From: Dactylis glomerata
Taxonomy: Eukaryota; Streptophyta; Magnoliopsida; Poales; Poaceae
Reading direction: 5' to 3'
Assembly (NCBI GenBank): GCA_007115705.1
Contig: QXEO01002115.1
Location: 821,227 to 885,226 of the forward strand
DNA: 64,000 nucleotides
The position numbers and the translations under genes are program-made. A model generated the notes under the pieces. That model saw only the letters and a program-made list of their open reading frames with translations, was not told the DNA's origin and made no database searches. This document shows positions 46,201 to 56,935 of the stretch, piece by piece; position 1 is the first letter of the stretch, and each line of letters begins with the position of its first letter.

Positions 46201-46689
46201 ATGGCTGGAGACAAACCTTAAAATAAACATATTTTATGAATTTTCATTGCAGAACTCTCGTGTTGCCACTGTCGACCACCAAATATGCGGCAGCAATCTC
46301 CACTGTTGTTTTTCATTTAGGATCGCTATGTTATGCTCCTCTCGGGACTGCGGCAGAAATGTGCCAGAAATAAAGCTCACAAACTAAAATAGGGTGCCTC
46401 TCAAGAAAATATTATATGAATCGTGATCGATTGATCTATTTGACCAAGAAAACTTATCATTTTTGAGAATTTTTTTCTTTTTCAGGGAACTATTGACCAT
46501 ACATGTGCCACGTCATATAGTATTCATTTATAGAAAATTAGGTTTCTGCCTTCGGAATCTATATCGATTGATGCACTAGCTAAAACAAATTACAGGTCGT
46601 AATAGAAAGTGTGACATACTACATCTACATACCATAATCCTATTCTCTTGTCTTTGTTGCCACTTTGGTTGATCCATGAACTGTAATAA
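46201..46689. other. Unassigned sequence
   Basis: AT-rich sequence with no recognisable domain or repeat end. Confidence 0.4.
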
Positions 46690-47532
46690 GAATTTGTAAA
46701 CATTGAAGATAAATTTGGACGGAAACTTAGTAGTTGGATAGGAAAACTTTTATCATATGGAGGCTGGTTAATTTTAATTAACTCGGTCCTCACAAGTCAT
46801 CCAATGTTTCTATTGTCTTTCTTTGAGATTACAAAAGGGGTTCATAAAAGACTTGAATTTTTTATATCTCGGTTCTTTTGGCAAAGTGATGGTCACAAGA
46901 AAAGTACAGACTTACTAAATGGAATATCATATGTCGACCAAAAGACCAAGGTGGTTTGGGTATTGAAGTATTAGAAATCAAAAATCGGTGTCTCCTATGC
47001 AAATGGCTTTTCAAGCTCATGAATGAAGGAGTTTGGCAAGAACTGATAAAAAATAAATACTTGCATTCTAAATCCTTAGCCGAAGTAACAGTGAAACCTA
47101 ATGACTCACCTTTTTGGGAAGGATTGATGAAGGTGAAAGATGAGTTTTTGATTAGAGCACTGGTGGAAAAAAGGCCTTCAATCCCGGTTTATAAAGCCCA
47201 TTAATCCCGGTTTCCGCAACCGGGACTAACCATGCGGGACTAAAGGCTCCAGCCTTTAGTCCCGGTTGCTTACGAGCCGGGACCAATGGTCCTCCACGTG
47301 GCCCGGGGCATGTGCAGCGGCTGGAGGACCTTTGGTCCCAGTTCGTAACAGGGACCGGGACTAAAGGTCCATTCGGAATAAAATTGTATTTTCTATTTCG
47401 GAATTTCTGTATTATCTTTATTTCTTTATTTCTCTATTATCTAATCTTCTCTATTCTCATATCTCATATCAAATTAGATACTTATAGCTCTCACTCTATA
47501 TCTCAAATCAATTACAAGTACTTGTGGTCCTC

Positions 47533-47590
47533 ACTTCCCGGTCGGTCACCCATCCTCACACTGCTCCACCCTTAGCACGCTTAACTTCTC
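47533..47590 (-). ncRNA. 5S-rRNA-like segment in element I
   Basis: On the minus strand GAGAAGTTAAGCGTGCTAAG ... AGGATGGGTGACCGACCGGG followed by AAGTGAGG resembles the internal control region and following bases of plant 5S rRNA. It lies about 390 bases downstream of the exonuclease stop and is conserved with the H copy. Confidence 0.65.
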
Positions 47591-47976
47591 CATTCCTTCC
47601 CTACTAGCTTCCAAGACTGCGCTCGGGACTTGTTGATACAAGTATGCTACCAATTCTATTAACCTATACACTTTGGTAATATATAAGATTACTTTTTTAA
47701 ATTCCAAATAAATTCACAAAATAAGAAACAATGATTACGAATAATAAGCACCAATGAATTTCAAATATTCTTTATATATAATTTAATTATTAATTTTTAG
47801 ATGATTAAAATATTCAAAAAAGCCAAAATACTTGAAAAATCACAAATTCGAAAATTAATAGACTTTGTTAACCGAAACAAAGGGAGTACATTTTTTCAAA
47901 CATACTCATCCAATATGGCTCAAATGGTACATTTTCCAATTGCTCATCCAACATTTTTCCATACATAATCATCCAC

Positions 47977-48720
47977 CTAATTATTAAGGTTAAGACGATC
48001 AACATTGCTATTGTAGCCCTTTAGCTTCCAGAATCTCCTAGCTATCTCAAAGCGTAGGCGAGCGTCTAAAGCGGCATATTTTAGTTGGTTCATGCTCAAT
48101 GGAACTTTTTCCCAACCAAAAATTAGTTCATCTTCTTCATCATCTTTTTCTTCTTCTTCTTCTTCTTCTTCTTCTTCTTCTCCCTTCTTCGTGTACTTCT
48201 TCTCCTTCTTCTTCTTGTCCTTCTTCTTCTTGTTGTCCATCTTCTTCTTCTCAAGATGTGTCCCAATAATAGCATTGGCCAAATCATAGAGACTCGGCGT
48301 TGGCTTGCTAGTGGGGTTTGGGACAACTTGTTGAAGATCATACGCGGATGGAATAACAATTCCGTATGGCCATAGCATGCGTAGATCGTTGTTGATAGCC
48401 GCGCCACAAAACTTGATGGTGGTGTCCTTCAAGAAGTCCTTGAGTAGTTGCGGCACGGCATTGGCCTTACAAATTTGAAAGACCAATATCTCGGACTCCA
48501 CCGAGAGTTGAAGGACGGCGGCACGTTGAGGGTGCGCGTGAGTGGTGAACTCACAATCCAAGCCCACACACTTGACCGGTGCGTCGTCGAGGAACCGGCG
48601 CTTGACCATGCGGATCCACTTCTCCACCCTCGAAGCACGGAGGGTCTCCGTGATGCTGAAGTTCATCTCTTCGATGACCACGTAGTAGATCCGAGACCGG
48701 GGCCAATGTTGATCCACCAT
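47977..48720 (-). CDS. DEDDy-type 3'-5' exonuclease, 247 aa, carried by CACTA element I
   Basis: The open frame is uninterrupted. It has the DEDDy active-site set of RNase D / WRN-type exonucleases: CVGLDCEF (D55, E57), AAINNDLRML (D112) and KYAALDAR (Y215 and D219, the YxxxD signature). Conserved hydrophobic blocks (RAAVLQLSVESEILVFQI, SLYDLANAIIG) match plant relatives of the Werner-syndrome exonuclease domain. A Lys-rich then Glu-rich low-complexity insert (about residues 157-197), from AAG/GAA repeats, sits between the second and third motifs. The start is supported by the leader and TATA box shared with H. It is predicted to remove nucleotides from 3' ends of DNA or RNA; the substrate is unknown. 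No transposon function is known to need it, so it is probably a captured host gene. Confidence 0.8.
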   Translation of the reverse strand: MVDQHWPRSRIYYVVIEEMNFSITETLRASRVEKWIRMVKRRFLDDAPVKCVGLDCEFTTHAHPQRAAVLQLSVESEILVFQICKANAVPQLLKDFLKDTTIKFCGAAINNDLRMLWPYGIVIPSAYDLQQVVPNPTSKPTPSLYDLANAIIGTHLEKKKMDNKKKKDKKKKEKKYTKKGEEEEEEEEEEEKDDEEDELIFGWEKVPLSMNQLKYAALDARLRFEIARRFWKLKGYNSNVDRLNLNN

Positions 48721-48827
48721 TGTCGCCGAGGGAGAGCTCGCGGGCGCCGGCGGTATGGTGATGTGTGGGAGTGGTTTTGGGGAAGAAGAGGCTAGATGTT
48801 TTGGGGAAGAAGATGATCAAATGTGAG

Positions 48828-48836
48828 TGATTTATA
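48828..48836 (-). promoter_or_regulatory. TATA box of the exonuclease gene in I
   Basis: The minus strand reads CACTATATAAATCAC about 110 bases before the ATG at 48720, at the same place as in H. Confidence 0.6.
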
Positions 48837-49686
48837 TAGTGAAAGAGGGAGAAGATGAGAGGGCACGTCGGCGTGTGAATGCAGGCGAGTTCCAAGGCCG
48901 CCGGCGCCGGTTCCCGATCAGCGCGTCGTAATGTCGATCGGTATCGAAGCGTCGTCGATCGATAACTGGCGCGAAGTGGGCGGTTCGTTTGAACGGGTGA
49001 TTGGTCCCGGCTCGTGGCACCAACCGGGACTAAAGGTTACCTTTAGTCCCGGTTGGTGCTACGAGCCGGGACTAAATGGCCATGGGGCATTAGTCCCGGC
49101 TGTTAGATGAAACCGGGACTGAAGGTCCCTTTTGAACCGGGACTAATGCCCCTGGCCCACATTTTCAAATGAACCGGGACTAATGGACCCTTTAGCCATG
49201 GATCGAATTTGGTCCGAGACAAATGCTCCGAATGGAAGCCCGTTTTTCCACTAGTGGAGGGTCTTTAAATGTGGGAAATGGGATAGATATTAGATTCTGG
49301 GAGGACACATGGTTAGGGAACAGACCTCTATCACAGCAATATCCTTCTTTCTATTGTATTGTGCAACGAAAACAAGTTTCAGTTGCAAATGTTCTCAGCC
49401 ATAACCCTTTAAACATATCTTTTAAAAGAACACTTTCTGCAAATAGATGGACACTTGGTTACAGTTAGTGCAGCGCCTCATGAATGTGCATCTAAATGAT
49501 GAGAAGGATAACTTTATATGGGGTCTAACTAATTTGGGTCAATACACCATCAAGTCATTGTATCTATACCTTATTAATAATGACATAAAATATTTAAAGA
49601 AGTACATTTGGAAAATGAAAGTACCCCTGAAAATAAGAATATTCATGTGGTTTCTTCACCGCATGGAGATTTTAACGAAAGACAAT

Positions 49687-50169
49687 TGACGAGGGAATGA
49701 CCCCTCGGATACTCATATTAGCCTACCTGGTTTCTGCCAAGGAAGAAGCCCGCTCGAAGGATACATGAAGCCCGCAAGGCCTAGCACTTCGACTTGGAGT
49801 AAAAAGCAAAAAACTACTTGTAAACCCTAACTGGCTGCATATATAAAGCCACCAAGGGCATCCCCTAGACAGGCTAATCTCGCATAGATTCAAGATCTCG
49901 CATAGATCCCATGCATAGGCTAGCACACGCCATCTCTTTTTCGACCCTAGCCAGATCCCATCTGCGGAAAATTGTAACAGCTCCAATTATACAAGCAATA
50001 CAAGATCAGACAAGCAGGATGTAGTTCTTTATCCTCCGCGGGGCCGAACCTAGGTAAATTCCTGTGTACCCCTGTTTCTGTCTGAAGCCGTCGAATCCGT
50101 TAAGCTCCCACATACGCTCCATGAATCAAAAGCCCTAAACATGGGCATTGCCGGGGTTGAACCTCATCA
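49687..50169 (+). mobile_element. Solo LTR K
   Basis: 483 bp starting TGACGAGGGA and ending AACCTCATCA, flanked by the 5-bp duplication ACAAT (49682-49686 and 50170-50174). Removing it restores the LINE J frame. A TATA-like CATATATAAAGCC near 49838-49850 suggests plus orientation. The lack of internal sequence indicates LTR-LTR recombination. The Gypsy superfamily is likely but not proven. Confidence 0.85.
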
Positions 50170-50768
50170 ACAATCTAATAAGGCGCAATTGGGTAGGGAG
50201 AGAATCTTGTTGTTTTTGTGATGAGAAGGAATCAATTCAACACCTTTCTATCTTTTCGCAAAAATTATCTGGCGCCTTATTCACATGACTTTTGGTCTAT
50301 CTCCACCGAAAAATATCAATAACTTGTTTGGGAATTGGCTCAAGGGCATTCCGAAGGAGTTGATTCAGATTAGGCTGGGAGTATGTGTAGTCATTTGGAC
50401 TATGTGGAACACAAGAAACGATTTTATCTTTAACAAACTGAAAAAATCTTCATTTTTGCAGGTTATCCCTATGGTCACCCATTGGATCCGTATGTGGTTC
50501 TATCTCCAACAAGAGGAGGAGCGGGTGGAGATGGCTTCTGGGTGTAACCGTTTGGAGAGACGGTTGCTCAGGATTTATTCAACCGGTGCGGCTGGCAGTT
50601 GCATACTAGAATTACTTCATAGATTTTTAAGCATAGCCATATCTTTCGTTGGATGATTCATATGTCCACCCTTTGTAACCGCTGAACTGTATTTTGGATA
50701 TTCATGTAATCTGATAAAGTTAATAAGAAATGCATATGCATCGGTTTGATGCAGAGGCCGGGGATACC

Positions 50769-52475
50769 TGCTACTTGTTAATGGCGCCAGAAAATTAGCT
50801 GATGGCGACCAGTTGATGTGGAAGCAGACTGTCCTTGTGCGTGGTGGATAACCAGCCCGTTGGGAACCCCAAGAGGAAGGTATGATGAATATAGCGGCTA
50901 GTTTTCCCTCAGTTAAGAAACCAAGGTTTAATATCGATCAGGAGAGGAGAGACAATGACGACTGAAGGTGATGCAGACTGGCTTAATAATACTCCAACAA
51001 GGGCGCCGTTTAACGATAATTGTTGACTCGTCTTCGGCCAATAGCAACGCGGAACCTGCACACAACACAACCAAGTACTTTGTTCCCAACTTGCGATGAG
51101 GTTGTCAATCTCACCGGTTTGCTTGAAACAAAGGTTATGAGCGTATCGAGTGGAAAACAATATAGTATGCGAGTAAAGTAAACAGTATGAGTAAAGTAAA
51201 CAGGTGATAGCAATATGATGTAAATAGGACCGGGATCCACAGTTCACTAGTGGTGTCTCTCCATAAGATAAATAACACATGCTGGGTAAACAAATTACAG
51301 TTGGGCAACTGATAGAATAAAGATAACGTGATATGTCAAGAAGATCACTATGAGATTTACTCTGGGCATTACAACAAAATACATAGAACACCATCCAACT
51401 GCATCTATGACTAATAATCCACTCCCGGGGATATCAATCCGAACACCCCAAAAGTATTAAGTTGCGAACAACAGATAATTGCATTAAGCAAAGTGTGTAA
51501 TGTAAACAAAGCATATGCCCTTGAGCATATGAATGTTGTTTTCTCCCTAGTAGCAACAACACATCTACCACCTTAGAGGTTTCTGTCACTCCCCCAGGTG
51601 AAATAGAGGCATGAACCCACTATCAAGCATAAATACCCCCTCTTGGAGTCACTAACAACTACTCGGCCAAGATAGCTACTAACAACGGAGAGCATGCAAG
51701 ATCATAAACAACATAGAGATAACAGAAGATAATATTCAGTACAGCAACTTAATCATAAACACCAATATTCATCGGATCCCAACAAACCAAACATGTAGAA
51801 TTACATAACGGTGATCTCAATCATGTAGGGCAGCTAATGAGATCTAAACATGAAGCACATGGTGGAGGAGACAACCATCTAGCTACTGCTATGGACCCAT
51901 AGTCCAAGGTAGACTACTCACTCATTGCTCCGGAGGCAAGCATGGCGATGAAGAAGACCTCCGGTGGCGATTCCCCTCTCCGGCAGGGTGCCGGGAAGAG
52001 CTTCTGGACCCTCCCGATCTTCGGGTCGACGGTGGCGGCGGATCGCGATGTGTTCTGGAAATCTGATCGGGTACTTAGGTTTTTTCCGTCGGGGGGTCTT
52101 TATAGGCGAAGGGGCGATGTCAGAGGAGGAGCCAGGCGCCCTCACGCGGGGCCCAAGCGGCCAGGAGCCTGGCCGCGCCGCCCTCGCGTGTGGGGCCCTG
52201 GTGGCCCCCCTCCTACTACTCTTCGGATCTCTGGAAGCTTCCGGGTAAAATAAGACTTCAGGAACTTGTTTCGTCCAATTCCGAGAATATTTCCTGTGTA
52301 TCACTTCTAAAACACAAAAACAGCAGAAAACAGGAAACTGGCACTGTGGCAACTTGTTAATAGGTTAGTTCCGGAAAATGCATAAAAGTGCCACTAAGTG
52401 TAACGAAACAATAGGCAAATGGTGTAAAAACAAGCATGGAGCATCAAAAATTATAGATACGTTGGAGACGTATCA
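50769..52475 (-). mobile_element. Solo LTR C of the Athila/Sabrina-like family, with an abnormal inner end
   Basis: The body (50800-52475) aligns with the LTRs of A and B. It ends at 52475 with the standard TGATACGTCTCC on the minus strand. On the left it carries 31 extra bases (TGCTACTTGTTAATGGCGCCA and on) that include the first bases of the primer-binding site. The 5-bp ATACC at 50764-50768 and 52476-52480 looks like a target duplication and joins LINE J sequence correctly. The small open frames inside are not genes. Confidence 0.85.
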
Positions 52476-52492
52476 ATACCCCATTTTGAAAA

Positions 52493-52622
52493 AATATGTA
52501 TCTAAATAATTTTTAGTGTGTAGATTCACTCATTTTTCTTTTAACCTACACACTAAAAAATTGTTTAAATACATAGTATCAGAAAAAGTCTAAAACATCT
52601 TATGTTTGGAATGGAGGGAGTA
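52493..52622. mobile_element. Truncated Stowaway-like MITE
   Basis: TATGTATCTAAATAATTTTT...GTGTGTAG and CTACACACTAAAAAATTGTT...ATACATA form an inverted repeat, and the right end GGAATGGAGGGAGTA is the Stowaway terminus with its TA target site. The left terminus is missing and appears replaced by the end of LINE J. Confidence 0.6.
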
Positions 52623-52759
52623 GCGTATTAGCCTCATCCGAATTGCCTCCATCCACCACCTCCAAGTTGGTCTCTAGTGCCAAAATAAATTTACCAAAAA
52701 GCCTTGATGAGCTAAATTAAGCACTATGGGGTAAACAGAATGGAGCAAGAGACACGGAG

Positions 52760-53000
52760 CACTAGTGGAAAACGGGCTTTGGCCTGGACCCTTTAGTCCC
52801 GGCCTCCATCTGGGCCGGGACTAAAGGCCCGGCCACGTCGCCCCAAAATGGCCTAGCCGCCCAGAAGGCTTTGGTCCCGGCCCGTAACGAGCCTTTAGTC
52901 CCGGTTTGAGACACAAACCGGGACTAAAGGGCTATGCGGTGTGCAGCCCGCATGTGCGCCTCCTTTAGTCCCGGTTTGTACCTCAAACCGGGACTAAAGT
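52760..53000 (+). repeat. 5' terminus and subterminal motif array of E
   Basis: The terminus CACTAGTGG is followed by inverted pairs such as CCTTTAGTCCCGGCCTCC / GGCCGGGACTAAAGG and TTTAGTCCCGGTTTG / CAAACCGGGACTAAAG. In En/Spm-type elements such repeats are the binding sites of the second element-encoded protein. Confidence 0.88.
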
Positions 53001-53008
53001 CCTCTGCC

Positions 53009-53018
53009 TATATATATT
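53009..53018 (+). promoter_or_regulatory. TATA box of the transposase gene of E
   Basis: TATATATATT follows the subterminal array directly. Transcription would give a leader with at least one intron; an acceptor (ATAACGCAG) precedes the ATG at 53318. Confidence 0.55.
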
Positions 53019-53317
53019 GGCCACAGCCCCCCTCTCCCCTCTTCCTTGCATTTTTCTTGGATGGAAGAGTGTGGGTGTGTGCTAGCTCTCTATTTTTCTT
53101 GGATGCACTAGAGGTGTTTGTTGAAATGTGTGTTAGAGCGATGCCGCTTCAGTTCACCGAACACAACTACGATATGAGATGCCCGAGCCACGCTTAAACC
53201 TCTTCCTCTTTATTTCCACTTATTCTAAAAGGTTAGCAACTATATTTCCTTGTTTAGACCGTGCGGTGCTAATTTTTAGGATCGTGATTGTGTTTGATAT
53301 ATTGTCGTATAACGCAG

Positions 53318-56300
53318 ATGAGCCATCCATAGATGTACGGTGATCGACGCACAGCCGCTTACAGAGAAGGCGTGCATTCTTTTCGAGATGCGGCCGATGC
53401 GAACAAGCATGGTGGTGGCTATATGTTTTGTCCATGTGTTGAATGTCAGAATGAGAAGGATTACACTTCCTCAAGAGTCATTCAGAGCCACCTGCTTCGG
53501 TCCGGTTTTATGTCGGGCTATAATGTTTGGACCAAGCACGGAGAAAGAGGGGTTATGATGGAAGACGACGATGAAGAAGAAGAGAACGATGATGACAACT
53601 ACCGATCTATGTTCCCTGAGTATGCTGATACTGCAATGGAAGACAATGAAGAAGAAGATCAGGGTGAAGAACGGGAACCAGATGAGCCAGCTGATGATCT
53701 TGGCCGGGTCATTTCTGATGCACGGCGAGGCTACGACACAGAAAAGGAGAGGTTGCAGTTCGAGCAGATGTTACAGGACCACAACAAATTGTTGTACTCA
53801 ACTTCTGAAGATGGCCAGAAGAAGCTGGGTAGCACACTGGAATTGCTGAAGTGGAAGGCAGAGACCGGTGTGACTGACTCGTCATTCGAAAAGTTGCTGG
53901 TACTGATGAAGAAGATGCTTCCAAGAAAGAACGAATTGCCCGCCAGCACGTACGAAGCAAAGAAGCTTGTCTGCCCTCTAGGATTAGACGTGCAGAAGAT
54001 ACATGCATGCCCTAATGACTGCATCCTCTACCGCGGTGAGAAGTACGAGAATATGGATAAATGTCCGGTATGCACTGCATTGCGGTATAAGATCAGAAAA
54101 GATGACCCTGGTGATATTGAGGGCGAGCCACCCAGGAAGAGGGTTCCTGCCAAGGTGATGTGGTATGCTCCTATAATACCACGGTTGAAACGTCTGTTCA
54201 GAAATAAAGATCATGCAAAGTTGTTGCGATGGCACATGGAAGATCGTATGAAAGACGATAAGTTGAGGCACCCCGCTGATGGTCGGCAGTGGAGAAAAAT
54301 CGAGAGAGAGTTCCCGAGATTTGCAGGTGACGCAAGGAACTTATGGTTTGGTCTAAGTACAGATGGCATGAATCCTTTTGGGGAGCAGAGTTGCAGTCAC
54401 AACACCTGGCCCATTACTCTATGTATCTACAACCTTCCTCCTTGGTTGTGCATGAAGCGGAAGTTCATTATGATGCCAGTGCTTATCCAAGGTCCAAAGC
54501 AACCCGGCAACGACATTGATGTGTACCTAAGGCCATTAGTTGATGAACTTTTACAGCTGTGGGCCGAACCAGGTGTACGTGTGTGGGACGAGCACAAACA
54601 AGAGGAATTTGACCTTCGAGCGTTGCTTTTCGTAACTATCAATGATTGGCCTGCTCTTAGTAACATTTCAGGACAGTCAAACAAGGGATACAATGCATGC
54701 ACGCACTGTTTGGATCAGACAGAAAGTATATATCTGGACAAATGTAGGAAGAATGTGTACCCATACAATCGTTGTTTTCTTCCGCCCAAGCATCCCTTAA
54801 AGAAAAAAGGCAAGCATTTCAATGGCAAGGCAGAACCCCGGGGGAAGCCTGTCATCCGTACTAGTGCTGAAGTATTTGATATGGTCAAAGATTTAAAAGT
54901 AATCTTTGGAAAGGGTCCTGGCAGCCAACCTGTTCCTAACGGCCCTGATACGCGCGTACCCATGTGGAAGAAGAAATCTATATTTTGGGAGCTACCCTAT
55001 TGGGAAGTCCATGAGGTCCGCTCCGCAATCGACGTGATGCACCTGACGAAGAATCTCTGCGTGAATATTCTAGGCTTCCTAGGCTTGTATGGGAAGTCAA
55101 AAGATACACCGGAAGCACGGGAGGACCAGGAACGTCATAAAGGAAGAGATGGCATGCATCCAGGGCAGTTTCAAGGGCGTGCCAGCTATGCTCTTACCAA
55201 GGAAGAGAAGGAAATCTTCTTTGAAGTCCTTTTCAGTATCAAGGTCCCGACTGGCTTCTCGTCGAATATAAAGGGAATCGTAAATATGAAAGACAAAAAA
55301 TTCCAAAACCTAAAGTCTCATGACTGCCACGTGCTTATGACGCAATTGCTTCCGGTTGCATTGAGGGGAATTCTACCGGAAAATGTTCGCCTGGCAATTG
55401 TGAAGGTTTGTGCATTCCTCAATGCAATTTCTCAGAAGGTAATCGATCGAGAAAGTCTATCAGGGTTACAGATTGATGTGGTCCAATGTCTGGTCAGCTT
55501 CGAGTTGTTGTTCCCGCCATCCTTTTTCAATATAATGACACACCTCCTAGTTCACCTAGTCGAAGAGATTAGAATTCTCGGTCCTGTGTTTCTACATAAT
55601 ATGTTCCCCTTCGAGAGGTTCATGGGAGTCTTAAAGAAATATGTTCGTAACTGTGCTAGGCCAGAAGGAAGCATCTCCAAGGGCTATGGAACAGAGGAGG
55701 TCATTGAGTTTTGTGTGGACTTTCTTCCTGACCTTAAGCCGATTGGTGTTCCTGAATCTCGGTATGAGGATAGGCTGATAGGAAAAGGCACACTAGGAAG
55801 GAAAGCAAAAGTATGTATGGACGGGTATTCTTTCTCTCAAGCACACTAAACAGTTCTACACAATTCCACCGTGGTGGCTCCGTATATCGTGAGACACAAG
55901 AATATTCTACGCTCCGAAAACCCGGGGAAGACTGACTCTTGGATTAAAGGGGAACACGAGAAGACTTTCGGCAGTTGGTTGCAGACACATCTCATGAATG
56001 ACGACACCATTGGAGATCAGCTGTACTGTTTGGCCAGGCCACCATCTTCGACTATATGTACTTTCCAAGGGTACGAGATAAATGGGAATACATTTTACAC
56101 GGTTGCCCAAGATAAAAAGAGCACCAACCAAAACAGTGGTGTCCGCTTTGATGCAACAGACGAGAATGGGCACTGTTTGGAAACATATTACGGGTACATA
56201 GAGGAGATATGGGAACTTGACTATGGACCTACTTTTAAGATCCCTTTGTTTCGGTGCAAATGGGTGAAGCTGACAGGAGGCGGGGTAGTTGTAGACCAAA

Positions 56301-56635
56301 AGTACGGCATGACAACAGTGGATCTCAACAATCTTGCGTACATGGACGAACCATTCGTCCTAGCCAACGATGTTGCTCAGGTTTTCTATGTGAAGGACAT
56401 GTCTACAAAAATGAGAAAAAGAAATCAGCAAAAGAAGACATCGTCCGATGAGCCAAAGCGCCACATAGTTCTTTCAGGGAAAAGAAACATCGTGGGAGTA
56501 GATGACAAGACAGACATGTCAGTAGATTATAATAAGTTTCATGAAATTCCGCCCTTCAAAGTGAAAACTGACCCAAGCATCCTACTGAATGATGAAGATT
56601 CTCCATGGCTACGACCCAGAAGAAAACAGAAATAA
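53318..56635 (+). pseudogene. TNP2-type CACTA transposase, broken by two nonsense codons
   Basis: The ATG at 53318 follows a splice acceptor. Codon 5 is TAG (53330-53332), where relatives have Trp before MYGxR; the next Met at 53333 could restart. Numbered from 53333: transposase-associated zinc domain (CPCVEC, about residues 1-75), acidic linker, Cys-rich segment (CPNDC, DKCPVC), then the transposase core with FGLSTDGMNPF (D344), VTINDWPALS (D438) and SAIDVMHLTKNLC (D567) as candidate catalytic acids. A TAA at 55847-55849 (Tyr in relatives) stops the frame, which then continues without shift through the C-terminal DUF4216-like domain to 56635. The enzyme would excise and reinsert the element in the nucleus. 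Confidence 0.9.
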
Positions 56636-56935
56636 TAGATATGAATGTTGGTGCAATAATGTAATAATGTATTAAACCTTTTATGTAATGCATGATAAAG
56701 ATTCTCCATGGCTACGACAGACACGGTTACATGGATGGCTGGATGTGAAGAATGGTATGGATCGGTCATCACCGCTCTTTAGAAAAAAAGCCGGCTCACT
56801 AGTTCTTTTCCCGTCCTGCTCTTTATACACACCGTGCTGCGTCTTCCTAAAGCGCCTCCCCTCAATGCCTAAACGAAAGCAATGGCACTCCTCCCGGCGG
56901 GCTACTACCTCTCCCCTAACCCTGCCGCCGCTATA
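56636..56935 (+). other. 3' flank of the transposase gene with filler-like insertion
   Basis: After the 3' UTR shared with D (to TAATGCATG, about 56693), a 21-bp copy of AAGATTCTCCATGGCTACGA from the end of the gene (56595-56615) reappears at 56698-56718. About 215 bp of unrecognised sequence then runs to the tandem array. D has about 1.1 kb here instead, including the hairpin array. Confidence 0.7.

Larger units (their letters stand above)
47158..49256 (-). mobile_element. Non-autonomous CACTA element I carrying an intact exonuclease gene
   Basis: The 3-bp target duplication GAG is at 47155-47157 and 49257-49259. On the element's own strand it starts CACTAGTGGAAAAACGGGC at the right and ends with CACTGGTGG (inverted) at the left. 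Subterminal TTTAGTCCCGGTT / AACCGGGACTAAAGG motifs occur at both ends. It contains a TATA box, one gene and a 5S-like segment, but no transposase. It inserted into LINE J. Confidence 0.92.
46690..52490 (+). mobile_element. LINE J, 5'-truncated, interrupted three times
   Basis: Plus-strand ORF2 sequence begins near 46700 with RKLSSWIGKLLSYGGWLILI, then CRPKDQGGLGIEVLEIKNRC and CKWLFKLMNEG. It is cut by CACTA I (47158-49256), resumes as NGIDIRFWEDTWLGNRPLSQ and KVPLKIRIFMWFLHRMEILT, is cut by solo LTR K (49687-50169), and resumes with LIRRNWVGRE. The 3' UTR contains TGATGCAGAGGCCGGGG, a recurring motif of Triticeae LINE 3' ends. It is cut again by solo LTR C (50769-52475) and ends in a short A-run at about 52487-52492. 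ORF2 sequence abuts each insertion on both sides; frameshifts and stops (for example in 50175-50290) show that it is a relic. Confidence 0.85.
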
